64,000 nucleotides of DNA from Streptomyces zhihengii. GTDB taxonomy: Bacteria > Actinomycetota > Actinomycetes > Streptomycetales > Streptomycetaceae. Each line of letters begins with the position of its first letter. Position 1 is the stretch's first letter. Of the stretch, positions 1 to 8,112 are shown one piece after another. The stretch spans positions 2,294,001-2,358,000 of the forward strand of contig NZ_JAFEJA010000001.1 in the NCBI RefSeq assembly GCF_016919245.1, written 5' to 3'. Below the pieces are notes generated by a model, which ran no database searches, was not told the origin of the DNA, and saw only the letters and a program-made list of their open reading frames with translations. The position numbers were made by a program, and so were the translations under genes.

Positions 1-178
1 TGATCTCCCACAGGCAGTGCATCAGGCCGCGGCTGTCGGTGGACCCGATGTACATGCCGGGTCGCTTGCGGACCGCTTCGAGGCCTTCCAGGACGAGCAG
101 ATGCCGCGCGGTGTAGTTGGAGCCGTCACGGTCTGCGGTCAGCAGCGCCGTGGATGGCACGGACGTTTCGGCGGTCAC
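1..178 (-). CDS. parE: DNA topoisomerase IV / gyrase subunit B, N-terminal fragment (cut by window edge)
   Basis: Only the first 59 residues are inside the window. They run from a GTG at 178 through [20 protein letters not shown] and on to RGLMHC, the start of the GHKL ATPase domain of type IIA topoisomerase B subunits; the [10 protein letters not shown] stretch is a family hallmark. This subunit hydrolyses ATP while the partner A subunit passes one duplex through another. The start is set by GAGGAG about 8 nt upstream. In Streptomyces a second gyrB-like gene next to hrdB is the topoisomerase IV subunit parE. The fragment alone cannot exclude gyrB; neighbourhood favours parE. Confidence 0.85.
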   Translation of the reverse strand, partial: MTAETSVPSTALLTADRDGSNYTARHLLVLEGLEAVRKRPGMYIGSTDSRGLMHCLWEI

Positions 179-611
179 GCGGTTCGCTCCTCGCTGAATT
201 TCAGATGGGGCCAAGTGGGGTAAGGGCCCGGGCGTCGGTCGCCGCACAGAGCGTACCGAGGCCTGGTAGAGCCGATGTAACGCCACCCACATGATTTCTC
301 ATGCTAGTCCAGCATCGCATGCGTGTTCGATCCCTCGATGGGGTGACGTGAACATCACGTTCCCTTCGAGGCATGAACCATTTAGGCTCCGGGCACGTCC
401 TCATCAACAACCGGCAACCCAGCCGGGAGGGCCAAACGAGACAAGCAACGCGAAATCCGTAGAGCGAAGCAATACGGCTCATTCGCCGCCAACCGGCAAC
501 AGACAGCCACCTCGGGAAAAGTTTCGAGGAAAAGCCACGAGCGGGAACGTTTTCGGGCTGGTTGGATGTTGACCCTGGTACGACAGCTCGTCGAGCTAGA
601 GAAGAGGCGAC
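179..611. other. Divergent intergenic region parE / DUF7455 gene
   Basis: 433 bp without a gene, less GC-rich than its surroundings, as expected for a two-way promoter region. It contains the inverted repeat at 346-360 and a possible -10 (TAGGCT, 383-388) for the rightward gene with only a poor -35. I could not assign a convincing parE promoter. Confidence 0.6.
346..360. promoter_or_regulatory. Perfect inverted repeat, possible operator
   Basis: ACGTGA-ACA-TCACGT is a perfect 6+3+6 inverted repeat. It lies just upstream of a TAGGCT hexamer (383-388) that could be a -10 for the rightward gene. Its position suggests a regulator site, but no regulator can be named. Confidence 0.35.
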
Positions 612-842
612 GTGACTACTGTTCTGACCCCCGCGAGCCCGCTGACGGCCGCTGACCGCTGCGACCGCTGCGGCGCCCAGGCATACCTGCGCGTTGTTCT
701 GATCAGCGGCGGCGAACTGCTCTTCTGCGCCCACCACGGGCGCAAGTTCGAGCCGGAACTCAAGAAGATCGCCGCTGAGATACAGGACGAGACGGACCGG
801 CTGACGGTTGTGCCGACCGGCACCGGCGAAGAGGATCGCTGA
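612..842 (+). CDS. Small DUF7455-type zinc-ribbon-like protein
   Basis: 76 residues from a GTG preceded by GAAGAGG. After a 15-residue lead it has CDRCGAQA and, about 20 residues later, FCAHHGRKF; the CxxC pair plus C/H pair resembles a small zinc ribbon. The C-terminal third is a charged helix. Short proteins of this kind are conserved next to hrdB in Streptomyces and are annotated as a domain of unknown function (DUF7455). It is probably cytoplasmic, with no signal or membrane segment. A hairpin at 885-921 ends the transcript. Function is unknown; zinc binding is inferred from cysteine spacing. Confidence 0.85.
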   Translation: MTTVLTPASPLTAADRCDRCGAQAYLRVVLISGGELLFCAHHGRKFEPELKKIAAEIQDETDRLTVVPTGTGEEDR

Positions 843-884
843 CCCTCACCCGCGACGAGCCAAGGCCGGTCCCGGGACCGGCGA

Positions 885-921
885 CGGGCGGCCGCCCCTG
901 CACACCAGGAGCGGCCGCCCG
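885..921. terminator. Bidirectional hairpin terminator
   Basis: Perfect 11-bp arms (CGGGCGGCCGC and its complement) around a 15-nt loop, between the convergent DUF7455 and protease genes. There is no U-tract, as is common in Streptomyces. Confidence 0.75.
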
Positions 922-965
922 TTCTCGTACCGTCACCGCCCCGTGGGGGCGGCCCGGATCCGCGT

Positions 966-1811
966 TCAGTCCCCGCCGCCGGGCAGTACGCCCGGCACCG
1001 ACGGCAGCACGGCGGAGACCCGGGTGTAGACGCCCGGGCCGTCCGGGCGCCCGCAGCCGCTCCCCCAGGAGACCAGGCCGATGAGACGCCCCCCGGCCAC
1101 GAGCGGCCCTCCGCTGTCGCCCTGGCAGGCGTCGTGCCCGCCCGCGGTGTCACCGGCGCAGAGCATCGTGGCCGGCGTGTACCGCCCGTCCGCGCCGCCC
1201 GGATAGGCCGTGGCGCAGTTCTCGTCCGGGAGCACCGACACCCGTGCCGCCCGGAGCTTCGAGGCGTAACCGCCGGCCCCCGTGGTGTCACCCCAGCCGT
1301 AGACGACGGCCTCCGTGCCGGGCGTGTACGCCTCGTCCCCCGCCCGGGCGACGGGCAGCACCCGGGACGCCGGCAGAGCCTGGGAGAGGGTGAGCAGGGC
1401 CATGTCGGGGCTGTTCGCTTCGGGGTCGTACTCCGGCGGGATCCAGCTCGACCGCACGGCGACCTCCTGGCCGCCCTCGGCCTCCAGGTCGGCTCGGCCC
1501 GACACCACCCGCAGATCCCGCACCAGCCGCACATCCTTGCCCAGCACCGCCGGGCTGAGACAGTGGGCCGCCGTCATCACCGTGGTGGGCGAGACCACCA
1601 CACCCCCGCAGAACTGACCGGCACGCGCTGCGCCGAACCGGTCACGGCTGGACAGGGCCACCACCCACGGACTGCTCTCCGCACTCACCTCGTAACCGCC
1701 GATGACGACGCTGTCGGCCGCCGCGGGCGCCGCCACCACCAGTGGGGACGCGATCACGGCTGCGATCAGGGCCGACAGTCGGGCCGGGCCTCGGACGCTG
1801 GGACGACGCAT
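966..1811 (-). CDS. Secreted trypsin-like serine protease (S1 family)
   Basis: 281 residues from the ATG at 1811, chosen over an upstream in-frame ATG at 1844 because AGGAG lies 5 nt before it. A Sec-type signal peptide (MRRPSVRG, then a hydrophobic core ending AAPAAA) leads to a mature domain starting near VIGGYEV. The catalytic triad is visible: His83 in TAAHC, Asp136 in DMALL, Ser233 in GDSGGP. Asp227, six residues before the serine, predicts cleavage after Arg or Lys. It has no prodomain beyond the short segment before VIGG. It is monocistronic between two hairpins. The family is clear; the substrate is unknown. Confidence 0.92.
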   Translation of the reverse strand: MRRPSVRGPARLSALIAAVIASPLVVAAPAAADSVVIGGYEVSAESSPWVVALSSRDRFGAARAGQFCGGVVVSPTTVMTAAHCLSPAVLGKDVRLVRDLRVVSGRADLEAEGGQEVAVRSSWIPPEYDPEANSPDMALLTLSQALPASRVLPVARAGDEAYTPGTEAVVYGWGDTTGAGGYASKLRAARVSVLPDENCATAYPGGADGRYTPATMLCAGDTAGGHDACQGDSGGPLVAGGRLIGLVSWGSGCGRPDGPGVYTRVSAVLPSVPGVLPGGGD

Positions 1812-1899
1812 ACGCACTCCTGACTCTGCGTGACTCGGTTGCACTCAGCGTCGTGCAGCGGACCGGGGCCCGCACCCGCGCGGCCCTCCACGGCACGCC

Positions 1900-1935
1900 G
1901 AAGGGCCCGGCCCCCTCACGGGGTCCGGGCCCTTC
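1900..1935 (-). terminator. hrdB terminator hairpin
   Basis: GAAGGGCCCGG and its exact complement (11-bp arms) around a 14-nt loop, 42 nt past the hrdB stop. Confidence 0.8.
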
Positions 1936-1976
1936 GGTGTCGTCACGGCGCCCCTGCGGGCGCGGTGCGCGGCGGC

Positions 1977-3530
1977 CTAGTCGAGGTAGTCGCGCAGCAC
2001 CTGGGAACGCGACGGGTGGCGCAGCTTGGACATCGTCTTCGACTCGATCTGACGGATGCGCTCACGCGTCACGCCGTAGACCTTGCCGATCTCGTCCAGC
2101 GTCTTCGGCTGGCCGTCGGTGAGACCGAAGCGCATGGAGACCACGCCCGCCTCACGCTCGGACAGGGTGTCGAGCACCGAGTGGAGCTGCTCCTGGAGCA
2201 GGGTGAAGCTGACCGCGTCGGCCGGCACGACCGCCTCGGAGTCCTCGATGAGGTCACCGAACTCGCTGTCGCCGTCCTCGCCGAGCGGGGTGTGCAGCGA
2301 GATGGGCTCGCGGCCGTACTTCTGGACCTCGATGACCTTCTCCGGGGTCATGTCGAGCTCCTTGGCCAGCTCCTCCGGGGTGGGTTCGCGGCCCAGGTCC
2401 TGGAGCATCTGGCGCTGCACACGCGCGAGCTTGTTGATGACCTCGACCATGTGCACCGGGATACGGATGGTGCGGGCCTGGTCGGCCATGGCGCGGGTGA
2501 TCGCCTGACGGATCCACCAGGTGGCGTACGTGGAGAACTTGTAGCCCTTGGTGTAGTCGAACTTCTCGACCGCGCGGATCAGACCGAGGTTGCCCTCCTG
2601 AATCAGGTCCAGGAAGAGCATGCCGCGGCCGGTGTAGCGCTTGGCCAGCGAGACGACCAGCCGGAGGTTGGCCTCCAGCAGGTGGTTCTTGGCCCGGCGG
2701 CCGTCCTCGGCGATGATCTCCAGCTCGCGCTTGAGCTTCGGCGCCAGCTTGTCGGCGCTCGCCAGCTTGTCCTCGGCGAACAGACCGGCCTCGATGCGCT
2801 TGGCGAGCTCGACCTCCTGCTCGGCGTTGAGCAGGGGGACCTTGCCGATCTGCTTCAGGTAGTCCTTGACCGGGTCGGCGGTGGCACCGGCGACGGCGAC
2901 CTGCTGCGCGGGCGCGTCGTCCTCGTCGTCGTCGGAGAGGACGAAGCCCTTGCTCTCGCCTTCGGTCTCCTCCTCCTCGCCCTTGCCGCCGGGCTGGACG
3001 TCGTCGAGCAGCTCTTCGCCCTCGGCGAGCTCGTCGTCCTTCTTGCCCGCGGTCTTCTTCGCGGCGGTCTTCTTGGCGACGGTCTTCTTGACCGCGGTCT
3101 TCTTGGCCGCCGTCTTCTTGGCGGCGGCCTTCTTGGCAGGAGCGGCGGCCGCCGAGTCGTCCGCCGTGGCCTCGACGGTCTCGGCGGACGGCGCCGCGGT
3201 GGCGGCAACGGTCTTCGCCGTGGTCGTCTTGGCGGCGACGGTCTTGGTGGCGGTGCGCTTTGCCGGGCTCTTCGCTGCGACGCTCTTGCGGGCGCGCTTC
3301 GGCGACTCCGCTGCACTGACCATCAGCGTCACACCCTCTTCCTCGAGGATCTGGTTGAGGCTGCGCAGAACATTCTTCCACTGGGTTGGCGGAATCTGGT
3401 CAGCCTCGAAGGCCCGACGCACGTCATCGCCGGCGATCTGCCCATCAGCCTTTCCCCGCTCGATGAGCGCCATCACAGACTCGGACTCGGCGATCTCCGG
3501 CGGGAGCGTACGGGATGTGCTGGCCGACAC
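1977..3530 (-). CDS. hrdB: Principal RNA polymerase sigma factor HrdB
   Basis: 517 residues. The start is the GTG at 3530 ([16 protein letters not shown]), with GAGAGG 6 nt upstream; an in-frame ATG at 3599 is upstream of this site. It is the sigma-70 family housekeeping factor that directs RNA polymerase to most vegetative promoters. Order: region 1.1-like N-terminus; a long Lys/Ala-rich repeat segment (about 80-165) and an acidic stretch typical of actinobacterial principal sigmas; region 1.2 ([16 protein letters not shown]); regions 2.3-2.4 ([18 protein letters not shown]); region 3; region 4.2 helix-turn-helix ([13 protein letters not shown]) ending at the usual RDYLD. A sigma-R-like promoter may lie upstream. 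Confidence 0.98.
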   Translation of the reverse strand: MSASTSRTLPPEIAESESVMALIERGKADGQIAGDDVRRAFEADQIPPTQWKNVLRSLNQILEEEGVTLMVSAAESPKRARKSVAAKSPAKRTATKTVAAKTTTAKTVAATAAPSAETVEATADDSAAAAPAKKAAAKKTAAKKTAVKKTVAKKTAAKKTAGKKDDELAEGEELLDDVQPGGKGEEEETEGESKGFVLSDDDEDDAPAQQVAVAGATADPVKDYLKQIGKVPLLNAEQEVELAKRIEAGLFAEDKLASADKLAPKLKRELEIIAEDGRRAKNHLLEANLRLVVSLAKRYTGRGMLFLDLIQEGNLGLIRAVEKFDYTKGYKFSTYATWWIRQAITRAMADQARTIRIPVHMVEVINKLARVQRQMLQDLGREPTPEELAKELDMTPEKVIEVQKYGREPISLHTPLGEDGDSEFGDLIEDSEAVVPADAVSFTLLQEQLHSVLDTLSEREAGVVSMRFGLTDGQPKTLDEIGKVYGVTRERIRQIESKTMSKLRHPSRSQVLRDYLD

Positions 3531-3648
3531 GAACAACCTCTCGGAACGATGGAAACGGCTTCCGGCCCCGCCCATGATCGGGCCGGAGCCGACGACCACC
3601 GGGTCGCGGATGTACCGGTGGGCGCGGGCTGAACCTGGGAGCTGTCAC

Positions 3649-3675
3649 AGCGCCGTCCCCGGCGGCTGTATTCCC
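3649..3675 (-). promoter_or_regulatory. Possible sigma-R-type promoter of hrdB
   Basis: On the minus strand GGGAAT (3675-3670) is followed after 18 nt by GCT (3651-3649). The sigma-R consensus is GGGAAT-N18-GTT, so the -10 has one mismatch. In S. coelicolor hrdB is known to have a sigma-R-dependent promoter, which makes the match plausible. Confidence 0.45.
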
Positions 3676-3795
3676 TCTTCGGCTGTCACCTCTTAGGTCA
3701 TCGCAGCGTCTCGAGGAGTGTTACGCCCAATTCGCGTGGCCCGAGTCACACCTCGTAGGGGGCAAGTCCGGACGTAACGCGACAGACCACGTACA

Positions 3796-3833
3796 GCGTG
3801 TCGCCGGATCCCCTGCGGAATCCGGCGACACGC
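3796..3833 (-). terminator. whiH terminator hairpin
   Basis: Perfect 14-bp arms (GCGTGTCGCCGGAT and its complement) around a 10-nt loop, starting 34 nt past the whiH stop. Confidence 0.85.
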
Positions 3834-3866
3834 CGCACGGACGCCTCTCCCGCGCGCCCGCCGCGG

Positions 3867-4754
3867 TCAGTGCTCGCGCGGTGCGGGGACGACGCGGTCC
3901 ACGTCCGGATGCACCGTGAGGAGCTGCCGCATGGCGGATTCTGCCGCGTGCGGGTCGCCGGACGCGAGGGCGTCGGCGATCCGGGCGTGGTGCGCCACGG
4001 ACGCCTCGGTCGGACGGTCACAGCCGGTGACGGGACCTCCGGACACCTGGAGTGCCGAACCGACGATCCCGGAGAGGTGCTCCAGCATGCGGTTGCCGGC
4101 GAGCTGGATGAGCAGCGAGTGAAATTCGGCATCGGCCCGGGAGAAGGTGAGGCCGTCACCCTGGGCGAGGGCATGGCCCATGATCTCGACCATGTCGCCC
4201 AGCCGCTGCTGCACCTCGTCGCGGCCGTGCCCTGCCGCGAGCCGGGCCGCGAGCGGCTCGATCGTCCAGCGCAGCTCGCTGAGCTCGCGGCGCTGGTCGT
4301 CGCGCTGCGGACCGAAGGCGCGCCATTCGATGATGTCGGGGTCGAGGAGGTTCCAGTCGCTGACCGGCCGGACCCGCGTACCGACATTCGGGCGGGCGCT
4401 CACCAGCCCCTTGGCCTCCAGCACGCGCAGCGACTCCCGCACGACGGTGCGCGAGACCTCGAAACGCTGGCCGATCTCCTCGGGGACCAGCGGCCGGTCG
4501 GCCCCGAGGTCACCGGAGACGATCATCTGTCCGAGCTGCTGGACGAGTTGGCCGTGCAGCCCGCGGCCGCGGCTGCCGGCCGTACGACGGGGCGCCCGCC
4601 CCAGGTCCGCGTCCGCGCCCTGCCACGCGGGGGGCGGGACGCGGTCGGCGCCCGGCGACTCCGCATAGGGGTATCGGTCGAGTTCGCCCGGGCCGGTCAG
4701 GCCGGACTCGGCGGGACGGGCGGCGGTCATCATGGTGTGCGCAAGGGTACTCAC
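3867..4754 (-). CDS. whiH: Sporulation regulator WhiH (GntR/FadR family)
   Basis: 295 residues from the GTG at 4754 (VSTLAHTMMTAARP), which has AAAGGA 4 nt upstream. An Ala/Pro/Arg-rich N-terminus (1-65) precedes a GntR winged helix (about 68-135) with VSRTVVRESLRVLEAKGLV. A FadR-type all-helical FCD ligand domain (about 150-280) follows, including SRADAEFHSLLIQLAGN. The position directly upstream of hrdB on the same strand, the length and the domain layout are those of WhiH, which acts in aerial hyphae during sporulation septation. A WhiG-like promoter lies immediately upstream. The ligand of the FCD domain is unknown. Confidence 0.93.
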   Translation of the reverse strand: MSTLAHTMMTAARPAESGLTGPGELDRYPYAESPGADRVPPPAWQGADADLGRAPRRTAGSRGRGLHGQLVQQLGQMIVSGDLGADRPLVPEEIGQRFEVSRTVVRESLRVLEAKGLVSARPNVGTRVRPVSDWNLLDPDIIEWRAFGPQRDDQRRELSELRWTIEPLAARLAAGHGRDEVQQRLGDMVEIMGHALAQGDGLTFSRADAEFHSLLIQLAGNRMLEHLSGIVGSALQVSGGPVTGCDRPTEASVAHHARIADALASGDPHAAESAMRQLLTVHPDVDRVVPAPREH

Positions 4755-4761
4755 GCATCCT

Positions 4762-4789
4762 TTGTCGGCGCGGTTTCCGGACCCCTTGA
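4762..4789 (-). promoter_or_regulatory. WhiG-type promoter of whiH
   Basis: Minus strand: TCAA (4789-4786), 16 nt, then GCCGACAA (4769-4762). The sigma-WhiG consensus is TAAA-N15/16-GCCGATAA, so 3 of 4 and 7 of 8 bases match with correct spacing. whiH is a known sigma-WhiG target. Transcription would begin at or very near the GTG, implying a very short leader. Confidence 0.6.
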
Positions 4790-4913
4790 GGTCTTTGGTG
4801 AAAAGCACACGAAAGGGTGATCAGCGCCCGCTCCCCCATTGACGCCTCATCGGAAGGAATCGGGCCCTTTCACTGAAGTTGTGGCCACCGCGCCACGATG
4901 CGGTCCCGGACGA

Positions 4914-6932
4914 TCACCAAGTCGTCCTGCGCCGGAGCGCGATGAACAGATACGCGCAGATCAGAGCCGACAACGACAACACCATGGCGGCTCCGACCGG
5001 TTGGGCCACCAGCTCCAGGGCGCCGCGGATCCAGGGGTCCGCGCTCTCGGGAAGGCGGCCCTGCGCCACGGACCGAATTCGCCCGGGGAGACCGGCGATC
5101 GAACGGACGGCCGGTCCGAGCAGCGCGAACTCGACCAGCGGGGCGATCAGTACGGGGACGGCGAGCACGGCCGCCACCCCGGCGGCCGTGACCCGGAACA
5201 CGGCCGCGGCGAGCAGCCCCGCCCAGGCGCAGCCGACGCACAGCCCCAGCCAACGGATGCCGAGGTCGGCCCAGTTCGCCCGCAAGGCGCCCAAGTCTGC
5301 GCCGTGGACGAGGCGCAGGACCTGGGCGTCGGCGACGACGGCGAGCACCGCCAGGGTCACCGCCGCCACTGCCGTCACGGCCAGTTTGGCCACCAGCAGT
5401 CCGGGACGCCGCGGGGAGACCCCGCGCACCGCCGTGAGCGCGGGGAAGCGGAACTCCTCTCCGAAGGACAGCGCGCCGATCAGACCGGCACCGAAGGCGG
5501 CGGGCGGCAGCGGAAGGAAGCCCGGCCAGGCCACCAGGACCGAGGGCCGGGGAGCGGCCCCGCCCCGGGCGAGCAGGACGCACAGCGCCAGCGACGAGGC
5601 CACGACCACCGCCGCGATCAGGGGCGCGGTGCGGACGCCGAGCAGCCGCCGCACCTCGTACCGCAGCGCTCGGCGCGGACTCCGCGACCTCCCCGGCCGC
5701 ACCGCGGGCGCCTCGTCCGCGCCCCGGAGCGCGTCAACGGGGTCCGCCGGGGGCGCCGTGGCGGTCGCGGGGCGCGCCTGGGGAGCGGGGGCGTGGGGCG
5801 TCCGAGGGGCGGGGGCGTGGGGGTAGCCGGCCTGGGGTGCGGTCGCAGGGGGGGCGCCGCCGGGCTCAGGGGGCGCGATCCGGGGTGCGGACTCAGAGGC
5901 AGTGAGCCCGGGGGCGGCGGGGGCGGCAGCCGGCTCTGGAGGCGGGGTCGTCGTCGCCACGCGGGCCGGGGAGCCGGCGGACGCGGACTCGTGCGGCGGC
6001 ACCGCCTCGCCGCCTGCCGCGCGCGGGTGCGGCGCCACCGCCGTGCCGGTGTCGCCGACCTCCTCGGTCAGCCGGTGGACGAGCACCCCGTGCCGGAAGG
6101 CCGTCTCGCCGATCTCCGGGCAGCTGCTCCCGTACACCGACAGCAGGCTGCTGCTCTCGCTCACCACCTCCACCGAGCGCCTGGCGGCGCGCGCCTCCCT
6201 GCGCACGGCGTCCGAGAGCCGCGCGGCATGGGGTGTGCGGACGCTGACGCGCGGCCGGAGTCTGGTGCGCGCGAACGCCTCCACGTCCTGGTCGGCGGCG
6301 ACCCTTCCGCCGTCGACGGTGATCACATGATCGGCGAACCTGGCCGCCGCCTTCGGGTCGCGGGTCGCGCACAGGACGGTGCCGCCGGCAGTCGCGTGGT
6401 CCCTGATGCGCCCGAGGAGCCACGCGCCGTCACGTGCGGAGAGGTCCCGGCACGGCTCGTCGAAAATCAGGGTGTGCGGGTCGCCCAACAGCGCCGCGGC
6501 GAGGGCCAGTCGGCGGTCCATGCCCCGGGACAGCAGGCCCAGTCGCTCGTCCCGCAGGGCGCCGAGACCGACGGTGTCGAGCAGGTCGTCCGCGCGGGCT
6601 GCGGGCACTCCCACGGCGGCGCTCAGCATCCGCAGGTGCCCGCCCGCCGTGCGGGCGGGGTGTCCGGGCACCTCACCGAGGACCAGGCCCACCTCCCGCG
6701 CCGGGTCGGAGACGCGGTGGAGGGGGGTGCCGCGGAAGTAGGTCACGCCCCGGCCCGCGTCGAGCCCCGCGATCAGCCGGACCAGCGCCGTCTTCCCCGC
6801 GCCCCGCGCCCCGAGCAGGACGGTGACCTGGCCCGGCAGGCATTCGAACGAGATGTCGTCGACGGCCGGCCGGCCCTCGGCGCGGCGGACACTGGTCACT
6901 CCGACGGCCTGGAGCATCGCTTCTCTCGCCAT
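4914..6932 (-). CDS. ABC exporter: ATPase fused to a membrane domain
   Basis: 672 residues in three parts. Residues 1-225 are an ABC ATPase with Walker A GARGAGKT, a shortened signature LSRGMDRR, Walker B LIFDEP and a switch-region sequence TVLCATRD in place of the usual His. Residues about 330-440 are an Ala/Pro-rich linker. Residues about 450-672 hold roughly six hydrophobic segments, as in ABC-2-type permeases, ending with an Arg-rich tail. ATPase and permease are therefore one chain, and two copies would make a transporter. The ATG at 6932 has only a weak ribosome site; the ATG at 6917 is an alternative. Substrate unknown. It lies upstream of whiH on the same strand, with about 160 bp between. 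Confidence 0.8.
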   Translation of the reverse strand: MAREAMLQAVGVTSVRRAEGRPAVDDISFECLPGQVTVLLGARGAGKTALVRLIAGLDAGRGVTYFRGTPLHRVSDPAREVGLVLGEVPGHPARTAGGHLRMLSAAVGVPAARADDLLDTVGLGALRDERLGLLSRGMDRRLALAAALLGDPHTLIFDEPCRDLSARDGAWLLGRIRDHATAGGTVLCATRDPKAAARFADHVITVDGGRVAADQDVEAFARTRLRPRVSVRTPHAARLSDAVRREARAARRSVEVVSESSSLLSVYGSSCPEIGETAFRHGVLVHRLTEEVGDTGTAVAPHPRAAGGEAVPPHESASAGSPARVATTTPPPEPAAAPAAPGLTASESAPRIAPPEPGGAPPATAPQAGYPHAPAPRTPHAPAPQARPATATAPPADPVDALRGADEAPAVRPGRSRSPRRALRYEVRRLLGVRTAPLIAAVVVASSLALCVLLARGGAAPRPSVLVAWPGFLPLPPAAFGAGLIGALSFGEEFRFPALTAVRGVSPRRPGLLVAKLAVTAVAAVTLAVLAVVADAQVLRLVHGADLGALRANWADLGIRWLGLCVGCAWAGLLAAAVFRVTAAGVAAVLAVPVLIAPLVEFALLGPAVRSIAGLPGRIRSVAQGRLPESADPWIRGALELVAQPVGAAMVLSLSALICAYLFIALRRRTTW

Positions 6933-7065
6933 CTTTCGCGGAAGGTGAGACCGCTCAGCGGCAGCACGGGTACCGCAGCAAGATAACGCGACATTTCCGA
7001 CTTTTCGTGCATCGAATGCCGGTCGGGTGTGTGGGGTGCCGGGCGGGGGCGGGCGGCCGGGGCCG

Positions 7066-7827
7066 TCAGACCTCGGGGCGCAGCATCGGCGGGTTGAGCA
7101 GTGTCGCCCCGCCCGCCCTGAACAGCTGGGCCGGACGACCGCCCTGGCGGGTGGTGGTGCCGCCGGCGGGGACGAGGAAGCCGGGCGTCCCCGTCACCTT
7201 GCGGTGGAAGTTGCGGGGGTCGAGCGCCACACCCCACACCGCCTCGTACACGCGCCGCAGCTCCCCCACGGTGAACTCGGGCGGACAGAACGCCGTGGCC
7301 AGCGACGAGTACTCGATCTTGGAACGCGCCCGCTCCACCCCGTCCGCCAGGATCGTCGCGTGGTCGAAGGCGAGCGGCGCCTGCTCGCCCTCCTCCGCTC
7401 CGCCGGCGTCCCGCATCGCGAGCAGTTCCTCGACCGACGCCCAGCGCGCGCTGTTGGCGTCTCCTCCGGCGCGCGGTGCCGGGAGGTCGGGGGCGAGCAC
7501 CAGGTGGGCGACGCTGACCACGCGCATCCGCGGATCGCGGCGGGGGTCGCCGTAGGTGGCGAGCTGCTCCAGGTGGGCGCCGTTTCCCGTCGGCAGCGCC
7601 GGGTCGTGTGCGCTCAGGCCGGTCTCCTCGGCGAGCTCGCGTCCCGCCGCGCCCGCGAGGTCCTCGTCGTCACGGACGAATCCTCCGGGCAGCGCCCACC
7701 GCCCCTGGAACGGCGGCTCCCCTCGTCGGACGACGAGCGCGCACAGCGCGTGCCGTCGCACGGTGAGCACGACCAGGTCGACGGTGACGGCGAAGGGCGG
7801 GAAGGCCGACGGGTCGTAGGGCGACAT
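7066..7827 (-). CDS. nrtR: NrtR-like Nudix-fold transcriptional regulator
   Basis: 253 residues from the ATG at 7827. Residues about 10-150 are a Nudix domain with ALPGGFVRDDEDLAGAAGREL followed by AEETGL; this matches the Nudix box G-x5-E-x7-RE-x-E with the first Glu replaced by Asp. Residues about 165-250 are a C-terminal winged helix (EFTVGELRRVYEAVWGVALD, NFHRKVTG). That combination defines NrtR, which represses NAD biosynthesis genes and senses ADP-ribose; many members do not hydrolyse it. An operator-like repeat overlaps its own -10. No NAD gene is adjacent, so targets must be elsewhere. Confidence 0.83.
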   Translation of the reverse strand: MSPYDPSAFPPFAVTVDLVVLTVRRHALCALVVRRGEPPFQGRWALPGGFVRDDEDLAGAAGRELAEETGLSAHDPALPTGNGAHLEQLATYGDPRRDPRMRVVSVAHLVLAPDLPAPRAGGDANSARWASVEELLAMRDAGGAEEGEQAPLAFDHATILADGVERARSKIEYSSLATAFCPPEFTVGELRRVYEAVWGVALDPRNFHRKVTGTPGFLVPAGGTTTRQGGRPAQLFRAGGATLLNPPMLRPEV

Positions 7828-8112
7828 GCCGCGATCATAGTCGTCTGCCTGACGATAAAGACACCCTTCCTCGTGTGTTCGAGCGGTTCGCCCGAGCGCC
7901 GCCCGGCGGGCACGACGGGCCGCACGCCGCCCAGTTGCCACTCCGCGGCCGCTCGCGCCGCGCTCACGGGTGGCGCGGGCGGCGCGGAGTCACCTCTCCT
8001 GGGCCCGCGTGGCGCGCGGGCGGGCCGCGGGGACGGTGCCGGGCTCTCGCGGCGCGCTCACGAGCGTGCGGGGCGCCTCCGGACCCTCGCGGCGCGCGGG
8101 CGGGCCGCGGGA
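7828..8112. other. Low-complexity GC-rich spacer with direct repeats
   Basis: Besides the nrtR promoter it contains two exact 21-bp copies of a GC-only segment (8011-8031 and 8091-8111) and several variants of CTCGCGGCGCGC. The composition continues into the 3' end of the DUF4192 gene. Confidence 0.6.
7834..7861 (-). promoter_or_regulatory. nrtR promoter with overlapping inverted repeat; leaderless start
   Basis: An imperfect inverted repeat has 11-bp half-sites (7835-7845 and 7851-7861) around TGCCT; the inner TCGTC/GACGA is perfect. On the minus strand TATGAT (7839-7834) makes a good -10 ending 6 nt before the ATG at 7827, which would put the transcription start on the ATG. This explains the missing Shine-Dalgarno sequence and suggests autorepression. 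Confidence 0.5.

Larger units (their letters stand above)
3531..3866. other. hrdB upstream region / whiH downstream region
   Basis: 336 bp without a gene. It holds the whiH terminator hairpin (3796-3833), the candidate hrdB promoter (3649-3675) and about 100 bp of hrdB leader. Nothing else was recognised. Confidence 0.6.

Noticed and set aside
1830..3632. A 600-codon plus-strand frame opposite hrdB
   Set aside because: Leu/Gly/Asp-repetitive translation produced by the complementary strand of the Lys/Ala-rich HrdB segment.
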